DNA of 24,317 bases from JAWKHR01 sp041394725 (GTDB lineage: Bacteria > Acidobacteriota > Vicinamibacteria > Vicinamibacterales > SCN-69-37). The stretch lies in the NCBI GenBank assembly GCA_041394725.1, contig JAWKHR010000072.1:1-24317 (forward strand), given 5' to 3'. Numbering within the stretch: the first letter of the stretch is position 1; the number at the start of each line of letters is the position of its first letter. Made by a program: the position numbers and the translations under genes. The notes beneath the pieces are model-generated. The model was not told where the DNA came from, did not search any database, and saw only the letters and a program-made list of their open reading frames with translations. This document shows positions 7,104-13,753 of the stretch, piece by piece.

Positions 7104-7719
7104 TCCGTTCGGCGGGCGGTCGCCGACCAGCCACGAACGCCAGACGGGGTTGCCCTGGGATGCGTCGTATCACGACGGCCCGGCGCCATGGGACATCGGC
7201 TCGCCGCAGCCCCCGGTGGTGCGGGTGGCCTCGACCGGCGCGTTCGTCGGACCGGTGCTCGACGCCGGCTGCGGGACCGGCGAGAACACGCTGCACCTCG
7301 CGTCCCTGGGCCTGTCCGTGCTCGGCGTGGACGTGGCCGAGACCGCGCTGGCCCTCGCACGGCAGAAGGCCGAGGCGCGCGGCCTCGACGTCGAGTTCCT
7401 CGCGGCCGATGCGCTCCAGTTGGCGACCCTCGGACGGACGTTCGCGACGGTGCTGGACTGCGGGCTCTTCCACACCTTCGAGGGCGACGAGCAGCGCCGC
7501 TACGCCGCGAGCCTCGCGTCGGTGACGCGGCCCGGCGGCACGCTCTTCGTGCTGTGCTTCAGCGATGCGGGACCCGGGACCGGCCCGCACCCGGTCAGCG
7601 AGCCGGCGCTCCGGTCGGCGTTCGCCGCCGCCGCCGGCTGGGACATCGTCGCCCTGGAGCGGGACCGGGTGCAGACCCGGTTGCACGACGACGGCAGCCC
7701 GCCTGGTTCGTCACGGTGA
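7096..7719 (+). CDS. Class I SAM-dependent methyltransferase
   Basis: A 207-residue protein with the Rossmann-like methyltransferase core. Motif I is VLDAGCGTGENTLHLA (about 54-69), the acidic residue ending strand 2 is in VLGVDVAE, motif II/III is DVEFLAADALQL, and motif IV is ATVLDCGLFHTF. After these come a YAASLASVTRPGGTLFVLCF motif and a GPHPVSEPALRSAF helix. The N-terminal PWDIGSPQPPVV segment is typical of a subgroup of small bacterial methyltransferases related to the TPMT/UbiE-like enzymes. The acceptor is unknown. GTG 7096 overlaps the previous gene by 8 bases; ATG 7100 is in another frame. Confidence 0.88.
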   Translation: MDDPFGGRSPTSHERQTGLPWDASYHDGPAPWDIGSPQPPVVRVASTGAFVGPVLDAGCGTGENTLHLASLGLSVLGVDVAETALALARQKAEARGLDVEFLAADALQLATLGRTFATVLDCGLFHTFEGDEQRRYAASLASVTRPGGTLFVLCFSDAGPGTGPHPVSEPALRSAFAAAAGWDIVALERDRVQTRLHDDGSPPGSSR

Positions 7720-7726
7720 GGCGACG

Positions 7727-8209
7727 ATGAACGCGACCCGCGACTTCGACCTCCGGGCGCTCGGCCAGGCGCTGGACGCCAGGCGGGAAGCGCTCGGCCT
7801 GAGCTGGGCCGACGTCGGCGCGGCGCTCGGCATCAGCCCGGGCACGCTGCGCGGGTTGGGAACGCGACCGAAGGCCGAAGGTGACGGCGTGCTGCGTGTG
7901 ATCGCGTGGCTGGGGCGGAGCCCCGAGAGTTTCGGGCCGGGGCGGACGCCAGCGGAGGGGCAGCCGCTGTCACCCGCCTCCGCGCGCACGCTGCGTTTCG
8001 ACGCGCGGGCGCTGTACTCCGCGCTCGACGCCGAGCGGATCGCGCGTGGGCTGACGTGGCGGGAGGCCGCGGGCGCCGCCGGGGTGCGCGGCGCCGGCGC
8101 GCTGACGCGCCTGCGGGCCGGAGGGCGGGTCATGTTTCCCGAGGTGATGCGGGTGCTCGCCTGGCTCGACGCGCCCGCGGCCCGGTTCGTGCGGGTGGCG
8201 GACCGGTGA
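7727..8209 (+). CDS. Protein with two tandem HTH-like repeats
   Basis: A 160-residue product. The two halves match each other in pattern. Residues about 7-64 contain LGQALDARREALGLSWADVG, then ALGISPGTLRGL and VLRVIAWLGRSPESF. Residues about 91-150 contain LYSALDAERIARGLTWREAA, then AGVRGAGALTRL and VMRVLAWLDAPAARF. Each half looks like an XRE/lambda-repressor-type helix-turn-helix unit with its following helix, joined by a Pro/Ser-rich linker. It may bind DNA with two HTH units in one chain, or be an HTH-derived protein with another role. ATG 7727 lies 7 bases after the methyltransferase stop. Confidence 0.7.
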   Translation: MNATRDFDLRALGQALDARREALGLSWADVGAALGISPGTLRGLGTRPKAEGDGVLRVIAWLGRSPESFGPGRTPAEGQPLSPASARTLRFDARALYSALDAERIARGLTWREAAGAAGVRGAGALTRLRAGGRVMFPEVMRVLAWLDAPAARFVRVADR

Positions 8210-8261
8210 TGCGCGACGTCCGATGCCGCCAGGCCGTGACCTGGTGACAGGGAGCCCCGAC

Positions 8262-8651
8262 ATGCACGCGGATACGAAGAAGTACAACAGGGCCCAGGCG
8301 CCGGCGGACCGCGCCATCTGCCAGCGGCTGGCCGAGGAGATCGACCGCGCGCTGCCCGACGCGGAGAACAAGGTCTGGCACGCGCATCCCGTCTGGTTTC
8401 TCGACGGCAATCCGATCGTCGGCTACAGCCGGCTCAAGGACGGTGTGCGCCTGCTGTTCTGGAGCGGCCAGACGTTCAGGACCCGAGGCCTGAAGAAGGA
8501 GGGGACCTTCAAGGCCGCGGAGGCGCGATACGCGTCGATCGACGACATCGACACGAAGGCGCTGGCTGCCTGGCTGGCCGAGTCGCGTGACGTCCAGTGG
8601 GACTACAGGAACATCGTCCGGCGAAAGGGCCGGCTGGTCCGGTTGACGTAA
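8262..8651 (+). CDS. DUF1801 (YdhG-like) domain protein
   Basis: A 129-residue protein with the DUF1801/YdhG core. It has a helix with ICQRLAEEIDRALPDAENKVWHAHPVWF, where the 'a...i.wg.PvW' turn is typical, then PIVGYSRLKDGVRLLFWSGQTF, and a C-terminal ALAAWLAESRDVQWDYRNIV helix. Family members are small cytosolic proteins of unknown function. ATG 8262 is preceded by AGGGA (8249-8253). In-frame ATG 8223 would add a tail with no family similarity. It is one of three proteins of this superfamily in the window (with 9841 and 10266). Confidence 0.75.
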   Translation: MHADTKKYNRAQAPADRAICQRLAEEIDRALPDAENKVWHAHPVWFLDGNPIVGYSRLKDGVRLLFWSGQTFRTRGLKKEGTFKAAEARYASIDDIDTKALAAWLAESRDVQWDYRNIVRRKGRLVRLT

Positions 8652-8709
8652 ACTGAGCAGGCCACGCCCGCCGGCGCGGGGGCCATCGCCTCCGCGGTGG
8701 AGGTGCATC

Positions 8710-9732
8710 GTGATCGCGAGTCCTCTCCGCGTCCGGCTGTTCGCGGCCGGCACCCTGCTGTGTTCAGCGGCCATTCCGCTCGGCGCGCAACGGCCCGCGG
8801 CGCGTTCCTCCGGGACGCCGCCGGCCGATCCGCCCTACGTGGTCGCCGCCACCCTGCCTCCCGCCGTCGATGGCCGATTCCTGAGCGGCTTCGAGTTCGA
8901 TCCGGTCACGGAGGATCTCTACGCGCTGACCGATCGCGCCCTGTACCGGCTGAAGCTCACGGAGAAGCCCGACTTCGGCGCGCCGATCGTCGACAAGGTC
9001 ATCTGGCGGATGACGCTCGATCGCCGGGACGGGCGCCTGTTCTACGCGACCGAGGACGAGATCGGATACCTCGACGTGCGAACGCCCGGTGCGCGCCCGG
9101 TGACGGTGCAGGCGGATGTGTCCGCCATCTCGCTCGCGTATGCGCAGGAGACGGGCGAGCTCTTCGCCTCGCTGTCGCGCGAGCCCAGGGTGCTCGTGTT
9201 CGACGGCCGGACCGGCGCGCGCCGGACGGACATCGCCCTGCCGGGCTGGTACGGCGCCGGCCTGACCGCGGCGCCGCGCCGGGTGTTTCTCCAGGTCGCC
9301 GGCGAGTCCGGCCTCTACTGGATCGACCCGGTGGCGCACGAGGTCCAGCCGTGGCCGATGCCGCGAGAGGTCGTCACGCCGGCCTTCCTCGACGCCGATC
9401 CCGGCAGCCGCTTTCTCGTCGTGGCGTACGACCACGAGTTCCTGGTCTTCGACGTCGCCTCCGCGCGGGTCATCGGCCGCGTCGTCACGCCGTCGCGGCC
9501 CACGATCGCGTTCGACCCCGAGACCGATCGCCTGATCGCGAGCTGGGATGACGACCCGCCGCCGGGGTTCATGGCGTCGTACAAGGTCACGTCGCGAGCG
9601 CTCGTGGACACCGGGCGCATCCGCAAGCCGTCGGTCGCCGACGTGGAGGTCCGGGGCATGCCGGGCGGCTTCATCCAGCGCGCGGGGCGAGGCTGGCTCG
9701 TCTGGCGCGCCGGTGCCGGCGCCAGCCGCTGA
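8710..9732 (+). CDS. Secreted YVTN-type beta-propeller protein
   Basis: A 340-residue exported protein. GTG 8710 follows GGTGGAGG (8695-8702). The N-terminus is a signal peptide with likely cleavage after PLGA near residue 25. The mature chain is a run of four-stranded-blade-like repeats: GFEFDPVTEDLYALTDRALY, MTLDRRDGRLFYATEDEIGY, AYAQETGELFASLSREPRVL and AFDPETDRLIASWDDDP. The 'D..tg.lya' spacing of about 40-45 residues fits a YVTN/SMP-30-like propeller. No catalytic metal site is evident, so a binding or scaffold role in the periplasm is as likely as enzymatic activity. Confidence 0.7.
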   Translation: MIASPLRVRLFAAGTLLCSAAIPLGAQRPAARSSGTPPADPPYVVAATLPPAVDGRFLSGFEFDPVTEDLYALTDRALYRLKLTEKPDFGAPIVDKVIWRMTLDRRDGRLFYATEDEIGYLDVRTPGARPVTVQADVSAISLAYAQETGELFASLSREPRVLVFDGRTGARRTDIALPGWYGAGLTAAPRRVFLQVAGESGLYWIDPVAHEVQPWPMPREVVTPAFLDADPGSRFLVVAYDHEFLVFDVASARVIGRVVTPSRPTIAFDPETDRLIASWDDDPPPGFMASYKVTSRALVDTGRIRKPSVADVEVRGMPGGFIQRAGRGWLVWRAGAGASR

Positions 9733-9733
9733 C

Positions 9734-9786
9734 CCCGCGGCGCGCCGGGCGCGTCCCGGGCCGGCGCGACCCGGGGCTCCCGCGGG
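9734..9786 (+). terminator. Nested GC-rich hairpin, possible terminator
   Basis: Outer arms CCCGCGG (9734-9740) and CCGCGGG (9780-9786) enclose a second stem, CCCGGG (9755-9760) with CCCGGG (9770-9775) around a 9-base loop. It begins two bases after the propeller stop. There is no T-run, so intrinsic termination would be atypical. Confidence 0.3.
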
Positions 9787-9791
9787 CGGCG

Positions 9792-9797
9792 TATAGT
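9792..9797 (+). promoter_or_regulatory. Possible -10 box before the DUF1801 gene
   Basis: TATAGT sits 43 bases upstream of ATG 9841, an AT-rich hexamer in very GC-rich surroundings, just after the nested hairpin. No good -35 is visible 16-18 bases upstream. Confidence 0.3.
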
Positions 9798-9840
9798 ACC
9801 GCGACCGGCGGCGCGCCGCGCCCTGGACGATGGGGACCTC

Positions 9841-10242
9841 ATGACGAAGAAGCAGGCCGGCCCGACGCACGCCGATTCGCCCTCCCGGCGCATCGACGCG
9901 CGGATCCAGGAGCTGGACGACTGGCGCGGCCGGACGCTCGCCCGCCTGCGGACACTCATCCAGCAGGCCGATCCCGGCATCGTCGAGGAGTGGAAGTGGA
10001 ACGTGCCGGTGTGGTCGCACGACGGGATCGTGTGCACCGGCGAGACCTACAAGAAGGTGGTGAAGCTGACCTTCGCGAAGGGCGCCGCGCTGCGGGATCC
10101 GTCGGGCCTGTTCAACTCGAGCCTTCAGGGCCACACCCGGCGCGCGATCGACGTCGGCGAGGGCGAGGCGGTCGACGAACGGGCGTTCAAGGCGCTCATC
10201 CGCGAGGCCGTGGCGTTCAACACGTCGCGCGCGGGCGGGTGA
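9841..10242 (+). CDS. DUF1801 domain protein
   Basis: A 133-residue protein with the complete DUF1801 pattern. It has RIQELDDWRGRTLARLRTLI followed by VEEWKWNVPVWSHDGIVCTG (the 'e.iKWg.PvW...G' signature), then YKKVVKLTFAKGAAL, a GHTRRAIDVGEGEAVDE strand and a final helix. Some relatives are annotated as iron-chaperone-like (YdhG/YjdI) proteins, but function is not established. A ribosome site GGGGA (9832-9836) precedes ATG 9841. The upstream gap holds a possible -10 box, so the gene may have its own promoter. Confidence 0.85.
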   Translation: MTKKQAGPTHADSPSRRIDARIQELDDWRGRTLARLRTLIQQADPGIVEEWKWNVPVWSHDGIVCTGETYKKVVKLTFAKGAALRDPSGLFNSSLQGHTRRAIDVGEGEAVDERAFKALIREAVAFNTSRAGG

Positions 10243-10265
10243 GTGGCCCGCCGGGGTGAGGATTC

Positions 10266-10805
10266 ATGGGCGGCAGGACATCCGGGAAGCGGCGGCCGCG
10301 GACCGCGGGCGCAGGCGGGCGGACGGTCGCGCGGAAGACGGCGCGGACGGCCGCGCGGAGGGCGCCCCGGGGGGCCGCGCGGAGCGTCTCGCGGACGCCG
10401 GCCCGGCCGGTGCTGCTCTCGGGTGGGAACCCGCAGATCGCGAAGGCCGACGGCGACGCGCCCGTGCAGGCCTACATCGCGGCCATGCCGGGCTGGACGC
10501 GCGACGTGGGACGCCGGCTCGATGCGATGATCGTGCGCGCCGTGCCCGGCGTGCGGAAGGCCGTCAAGTGGAACTCGCCGCTGTACGGGATCGAGGGCCG
10601 GGGCTGGTTCCTCGGCGTCCACGTCTACGCGCGCTACGTGAAGGTGGCCTTCTTCAACGGCGCGTCGCTGCGGCCGCTCCCGCCCGGACCCAGCCGGAAC
10701 GCAGGCACGCGGTACCTCGACATCCGCGAGGGTGACGCGATCGACGAGGCGCGACTGACGAATTGGCTGCGGCAGGCGGCTGCGTTGCCGGGGTGGACAC
10801 CGTAG
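10266..10805 (+). CDS. DUF1801 domain protein with a basic, Arg/Ala-rich N-terminal tail
   Basis: A 179-residue protein. Residues 1 to about 48 are a low-complexity tail of Arg, Ala, Gly, Thr and Lys, resembling histone-H1-like or nucleoid-associated tails. From about residue 58 a DUF1801 core begins, with VQAYIAAMPGWTRDVGRRLD, VRKAVKWNSPLYGIEGRGWF, VKVAFFNGASLRPLPPGPS and a YLDIREGDAIDEARLTNWL end. The KWNSPLYG signature parallels the KWNVPVWS of the gene just upstream, so the two cores are likely related. ATG 10266 follows GTGAGGA (10256-10262). The tail suggests nucleic-acid contact, but that is inference. Confidence 0.82.
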   Translation: MGGRTSGKRRPRTAGAGGRTVARKTARTAARRAPRGAARSVSRTPARPVLLSGGNPQIAKADGDAPVQAYIAAMPGWTRDVGRRLDAMIVRAVPGVRKAVKWNSPLYGIEGRGWFLGVHVYARYVKVAFFNGASLRPLPPGPSRNAGTRYLDIREGDAIDEARLTNWLRQAAALPGWTP

Positions 10806-10857
10806 AGCGCATCGTTCAGGATCGGGACTTCACCCACGAGCGTGCTGGAGGGCTGCC

Positions 10858-12042
10858 ATGTCACGCGTCGGCGTCGTCGTTGCCTGTCTCGTCAGCTTCG
10901 GTCTGATCGTGTCGGCGCCGTTGCACGGTCGCATCGTCACGCCCGCGCAGGCGCTGGACGCACCGACGGAGGCCGACGGCTGGCAAACGGCCGCGCCTTC
11001 CGCCGCGGGGCTGGATGGCGCCGCGCTGCTCCGGATGACCGAGGCGATCCGGCGTGGCGACTGGGGACACGTCCATGCCGTCCTGATCGAACACGGCGGC
11101 AGGCTGGCGTACGAGGCGTACTTCCCCGGCCCCGACCAGAAGCGCGGGCAGGACATCGGGACGGTCGCGTTCACGGCCGAGACCCTGCATGACGTCCGAT
11201 CCGTATCCAAGACGGTCACGTCGACGCTCGTGGGCATTGCCCTGGCGCGAGGCGAGATCGCCTCGGTCCGGCAGCGAATCGCCAGCCTGCTTCCCGATCG
11301 CGCACAGGCGCTCGCGGGCGACAAGGCCCGGATCACGCTGGAGCAGGTCCTCGCGATGTCCACCGGCCTGGACTGGGACGAGTCGGCGCCCTACTCGGAT
11401 CCCACGAACGACGAGCGCCGGATGGGCGCGAGCGACGACCCCGTCGGGTTCGTGCTGGGACGTGCCCTCGTCCACGAACCGGGATCGACCTGGAACTACA
11501 GCGGCGGCGCGACGCAGGTGCTCGCCGCCATCCTGGAGCACGTCACGGGCCGGGACCTCGCCGGCTACGCGACCGAGAGGCTCTTCGCGCCGCTGGGAAT
11601 CTCGGCGACGGAATGGCTCGGCGACCTCGCCGGGACGCCGTCCGCGGCGTCGGGCCTGCGCCTGCGCGCCCGCGACGTCGCGAAGATCGGCAGCCTGTTT
11701 CTGCACCAGGGGCGCTGGAACGGCAGGCAGGTCGTGCCGCCGGCGTGGGTGGCGACCGCGCTCGACGCGCACATCGAGAATCCCGATCCCGGGTCGCCCC
11801 CGTTCGTGCTCCGCGCGGCTTACGGCTATCAGTGGTGGATCAACACGTTCCAGACCGCGCTCGGCCCGCAGGACGTGATGGCCGCCGTCGGCAACGGCGG
11901 TCAGCGAATCTTCGTGGTGCCCGCGCTCGACCTGGTCGTGACGCTGCTCGGTGGCGACTACAACGACCCGAGGCGTTTCTGGACGCCGGAGCAGCTGTTG
12001 ATTCAGCAGATCATCCCGACCGTGCAGGCGCACTCGGAGTGA
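10858..12042 (+). CDS. Secreted serine hydrolase, class C beta-lactamase-like family
   Basis: A 394-residue exported protein of the beta-lactamase/DD-peptidase/esterase (PF00144-type) superfamily. ATG 10858 follows GGAGGG (10847-10852). A signal peptide occupies about residues 1-33. The S-x-x-K motif is SVSK with nucleophile Ser115 and Lys118, inside DVRSVSKTVTSTLVGIAL. The second motif is WNYSGGATQVLAAILE (Y-S-G, equivalent to Y-x-N), and GNGGQRIFVVP fills the late H/K-x-G position. TLEQVLAMSTGLDWDE is also characteristic. Members may be esterases, peptidases or beta-lactamases; the sequence alone does not decide, and resistance should not be assumed. Confidence 0.9.
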   Translation: MSRVGVVVACLVSFGLIVSAPLHGRIVTPAQALDAPTEADGWQTAAPSAAGLDGAALLRMTEAIRRGDWGHVHAVLIEHGGRLAYEAYFPGPDQKRGQDIGTVAFTAETLHDVRSVSKTVTSTLVGIALARGEIASVRQRIASLLPDRAQALAGDKARITLEQVLAMSTGLDWDESAPYSDPTNDERRMGASDDPVGFVLGRALVHEPGSTWNYSGGATQVLAAILEHVTGRDLAGYATERLFAPLGISATEWLGDLAGTPSAASGLRLRARDVAKIGSLFLHQGRWNGRQVVPPAWVATALDAHIENPDPGSPPFVLRAAYGYQWWINTFQTALGPQDVMAAVGNGGQRIFVVPALDLVVTLLGGDYNDPRRFWTPEQLLIQQIIPTVQAHSE

Positions 12043-12056
12043 GGGCGTGTCGACGT

Positions 12057-12070
12057 GCCGCCCAGGCGGC
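12057..12070. terminator. Short inverted repeat between convergent genes
   Basis: GCCGCC-CA-GGCGGC lies in the 27-base gap between the serine hydrolase stop (12042) and the stop of the minus-strand gene (12070). It could serve both directions but lacks T-runs and has a very tight loop. Confidence 0.25.
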
Positions 12071-12735
12071 TAGCGTCCGGCGGCCGGGACGATCTGGATG
12101 ACCGTGCGGTAGCGCTTCGGGGTGGTGCCGTCGACGAAGAGGTAGCCTTCCTGGCCGTTCCACGTGTAGTCCTTGACGACCACGCTGGGTGGATACGCCA
12201 TGGCGCGGGAGTCGAAGTCGCCGAGGTCGAACCGCTGCATGTTCGGCTCTTCCGAGATCCGGTCGCCGCCGTTGCGCATGAGGTTCTTGTAGTACTGCAC
12301 GACCTCGTCGTAGCCCAGGTTCGTCCCGAAGAGGAAGTACTTCTGGCCCTGGCCCGCGTCGAACGTCTGGAGGTAGTCGGCGCCGGGGTAGACCAGCGGC
12401 GCGGTCGGCACGTCGCCCGAGGCGGGCGTGGCCGCGGCCGCACCGGCCTGCGGCACCGCCGCCTGGCGGGCCGGCGTCGTTGACGCCCCGGCGGGCCGGA
12501 CAGGATCGGTGGTCCTGGACGGGTCGCCCGGTCTCGTCGTCTCGCCCGGCCTCGTCGTGCCGGCCGTGGGCGGCGTCGGCGCGCCGGGGAATGGCTTCGG
12601 CACCGGCACCGGCGGGTTCTGCGTCGTGGCTGGTGGCGGATTCTGCGTGCTCGCGGGCGGCGGCGTCTGGGCGGACGCGACGCCAGGGGCGGCGATACCG
12701 GCGGCGGCCACGGCGGCGATCAGCAGGCGGAACAT
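12070..12735 (-). CDS. Secreted protein with a Pro/Thr-rich linker, unknown function
   Basis: A 221-residue product from ATG 12735, placed 6 bases downstream of an AGGAG site; the in-frame ATG at 12741 would touch that site and is less likely. The N-terminus is a signal peptide with probable cut at ASA-QT near residue 22. Next comes a long Pro/Thr/Ala linker (to about residue 110) with a repeated PPA(S/T)TQNPP unit. The C-terminal domain is compact: YFLFGTNLGYDEVVQYYKNL, then an acidic MQRFDLGDFD turn, VVVKDYTWNGQEGYLF and RYRTVIQIVP. I recall similar domains only as hypothetical proteins of Acidobacteriota. It is probably periplasmic. Confidence 0.72.
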   Translation of the reverse strand: MFRLLIAAVAAAGIAAPGVASAQTPPPASTQNPPPATTQNPPVPVPKPFPGAPTPPTAGTTRPGETTRPGDPSRTTDPVRPAGASTTPARQAAVPQAGAAAATPASGDVPTAPLVYPGADYLQTFDAGQGQKYFLFGTNLGYDEVVQYYKNLMRNGGDRISEEPNMQRFDLGDFDSRAMAYPPSVVVKDYTWNGQEGYLFVDGTTPKRYRTVIQIVPAAGR

Positions 12736-12750
12736 CGGCATCTCCTGGTC

Positions 12751-12756
12751 ATTATA
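12751..12756 (-). promoter_or_regulatory. -10 box for the minus-strand secreted-protein gene
   Basis: A perfect TATAAT on the minus strand, 15 bases upstream of ATG 12735. The hexamer 17 bases further upstream (GAAACA) matches TTGACA at only three positions. Use of this box would give a very short leader. Confidence 0.45.
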
Positions 12757-12821
12757 GGACCGTCTCCAGCGGTGTTTCGGCCGGACGGGCCCGAAACCTT
12801 CCACCCCCGGCCGGCGTCCCA

Positions 12822-12859
12822 TTGATTGAAGGGCCGATCCGGCGATCGGCAATAATCAA
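12822..12859 (+). promoter_or_regulatory. Nested inverted repeat in the htpX promoter region
   Basis: GCCGATC (12833-12839), spacer CGGC, GATCGGC (12844-12850) form a perfect 7-base dyad. Around it TTGATT (12822-12827) and AATCAA (12854-12859) form a second, slightly off-centre dyad. A near-consensus -10 (AATAAT, 12851-12856) overlaps the right side, with a possible -35 (TTGAAG, 12826-12831) 19 bases upstream. This is the layout of a repressor operator across a promoter, about 50-80 bases before htpX. The binding protein is unknown. Confidence 0.45.
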
Positions 12860-12904
12860 AGGTGGCGACCCGCGCGGCGGGCCGATCCACGAGGACCAAC
12901 GGAC

Positions 12905-13753
12905 ATGAGCGGCTTCAAGACGGCGGTGTTGCTGGGTGGGCTGAGCGGGTTGCTCCTGCTCATCGGCGGCTGGTGGGGTGGTCAGGGCGGGCTCATCCTG
13001 GCGTTCGGGTTCGCGCTGGTGATGAACGTCGGCAGCTACTGGTTCTCCGACAAGGTCGTGCTGCGGATGTACCGCGCGACCGAGGTCGGGCCGGAGCACC
13101 CGCTGTACCAGGTCACCGCGGAGCTGGCCCAGAAGGCGGGCCTGCCGATGCCGCGCGTCTACGTGATTCCCGACATGTCCCCCAACGCCTTCGCCACGGG
13201 CCGCAGTCCGAGCCACGCCGCGGTCGCCGCGACCGAGGGTGTCCTCCGGCTGCTGTCCAGGGACGAGCTCGAGGGCGTGATCGCGCACGAGCTGGCGCAC
13301 GTCAAGCATCGCGACATCCTCATCAGCACGGTCGCCGCCACGATCGCGGCCGCGATCATGTTCCTCGCGAGCATGGCGCGGTGGGGCGCGATCTTCGGCG
13401 GTTTCGGCGGGGGCGACCGTGATCGGGGCGGCGCCAACCCGATTGCGCTGCTGGCGATGGCGATCCTGGCGCCGTTCGCGGCGATGCTCATCCAGGCCGC
13501 GATCTCGCGCCAGCGCGAGTTCGCCGCCGACCGCGGCGGCGCCACCATCGTCGGGTCGCCGGTCGGCCTGGCGCAGGCGCTGCGCCGGATCGAGGGCGCG
13601 GCCCGTCAGATCCCGATGGACGCGAATCCGGCGACCGCCCACATGTTCATCCATGCTCCGTTCGCCGGCCAGGGACTGGGATCGCTCTTCCGGACGCACC
13701 CGCCCACCGAGGAGCGGATCAAGGCGCTGATGAGCCTGCAGGGCCGGATCTGA
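12905..13753 (+). CDS. htpX: HtpX-type membrane zinc metalloprotease (M48)
   Basis: A 282-residue protein. HtpX-type proteases degrade damaged or misassembled membrane proteins at the inner membrane, alongside FtsH. Two N-terminal membrane segments (about 6-22 and 28-46) precede the zinc site HELAH (His128, Glu129, His132); the third ligand is Glu205 in REFAADR. Membrane segments 3 and 4 lie at about 138-156 and 180-199. The segment RVYVIPDMSPNAFATGRSPS is highly characteristic. Length matches the family (about 280-300). ATG 12905 follows GAGGA (12891-12895). Its 3' end overlaps the convergent radical SAM gene by 35 bases. Confidence 0.95.
   Translation: MSGFKTAVLLGGLSGLLLLIGGWWGGQGGLILAFGFALVMNVGSYWFSDKVVLRMYRATEVGPEHPLYQVTAELAQKAGLPMPRVYVIPDMSPNAFATGRSPSHAAVAATEGVLRLLSRDELEGVIAHELAHVKHRDILISTVAATIAAAIMFLASMARWGAIFGGFGGGDRDRGGANPIALLAMAILAPFAAMLIQAAISRQREFAADRGGATIVGSPVGLAQALRRIEGAARQIPMDANPATAHMFIHAPFAGQGLGSLFRTHPPTEERIKALMSLQGRI

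Noticed and set aside
1..12042. Integron cassette array, suggested by many small same-strand genes
   Set aside because: Genes overlap at stop/start codons, so there is no room for attC sites. No GTTRRRY / RYYYAAC pairs or integrase were noticed.
12822..12859. CIRCE heat-shock element upstream of htpX
   Set aside because: The arms do not match TTAGCACTC / GAGTGCTAA; it is a different dyad.
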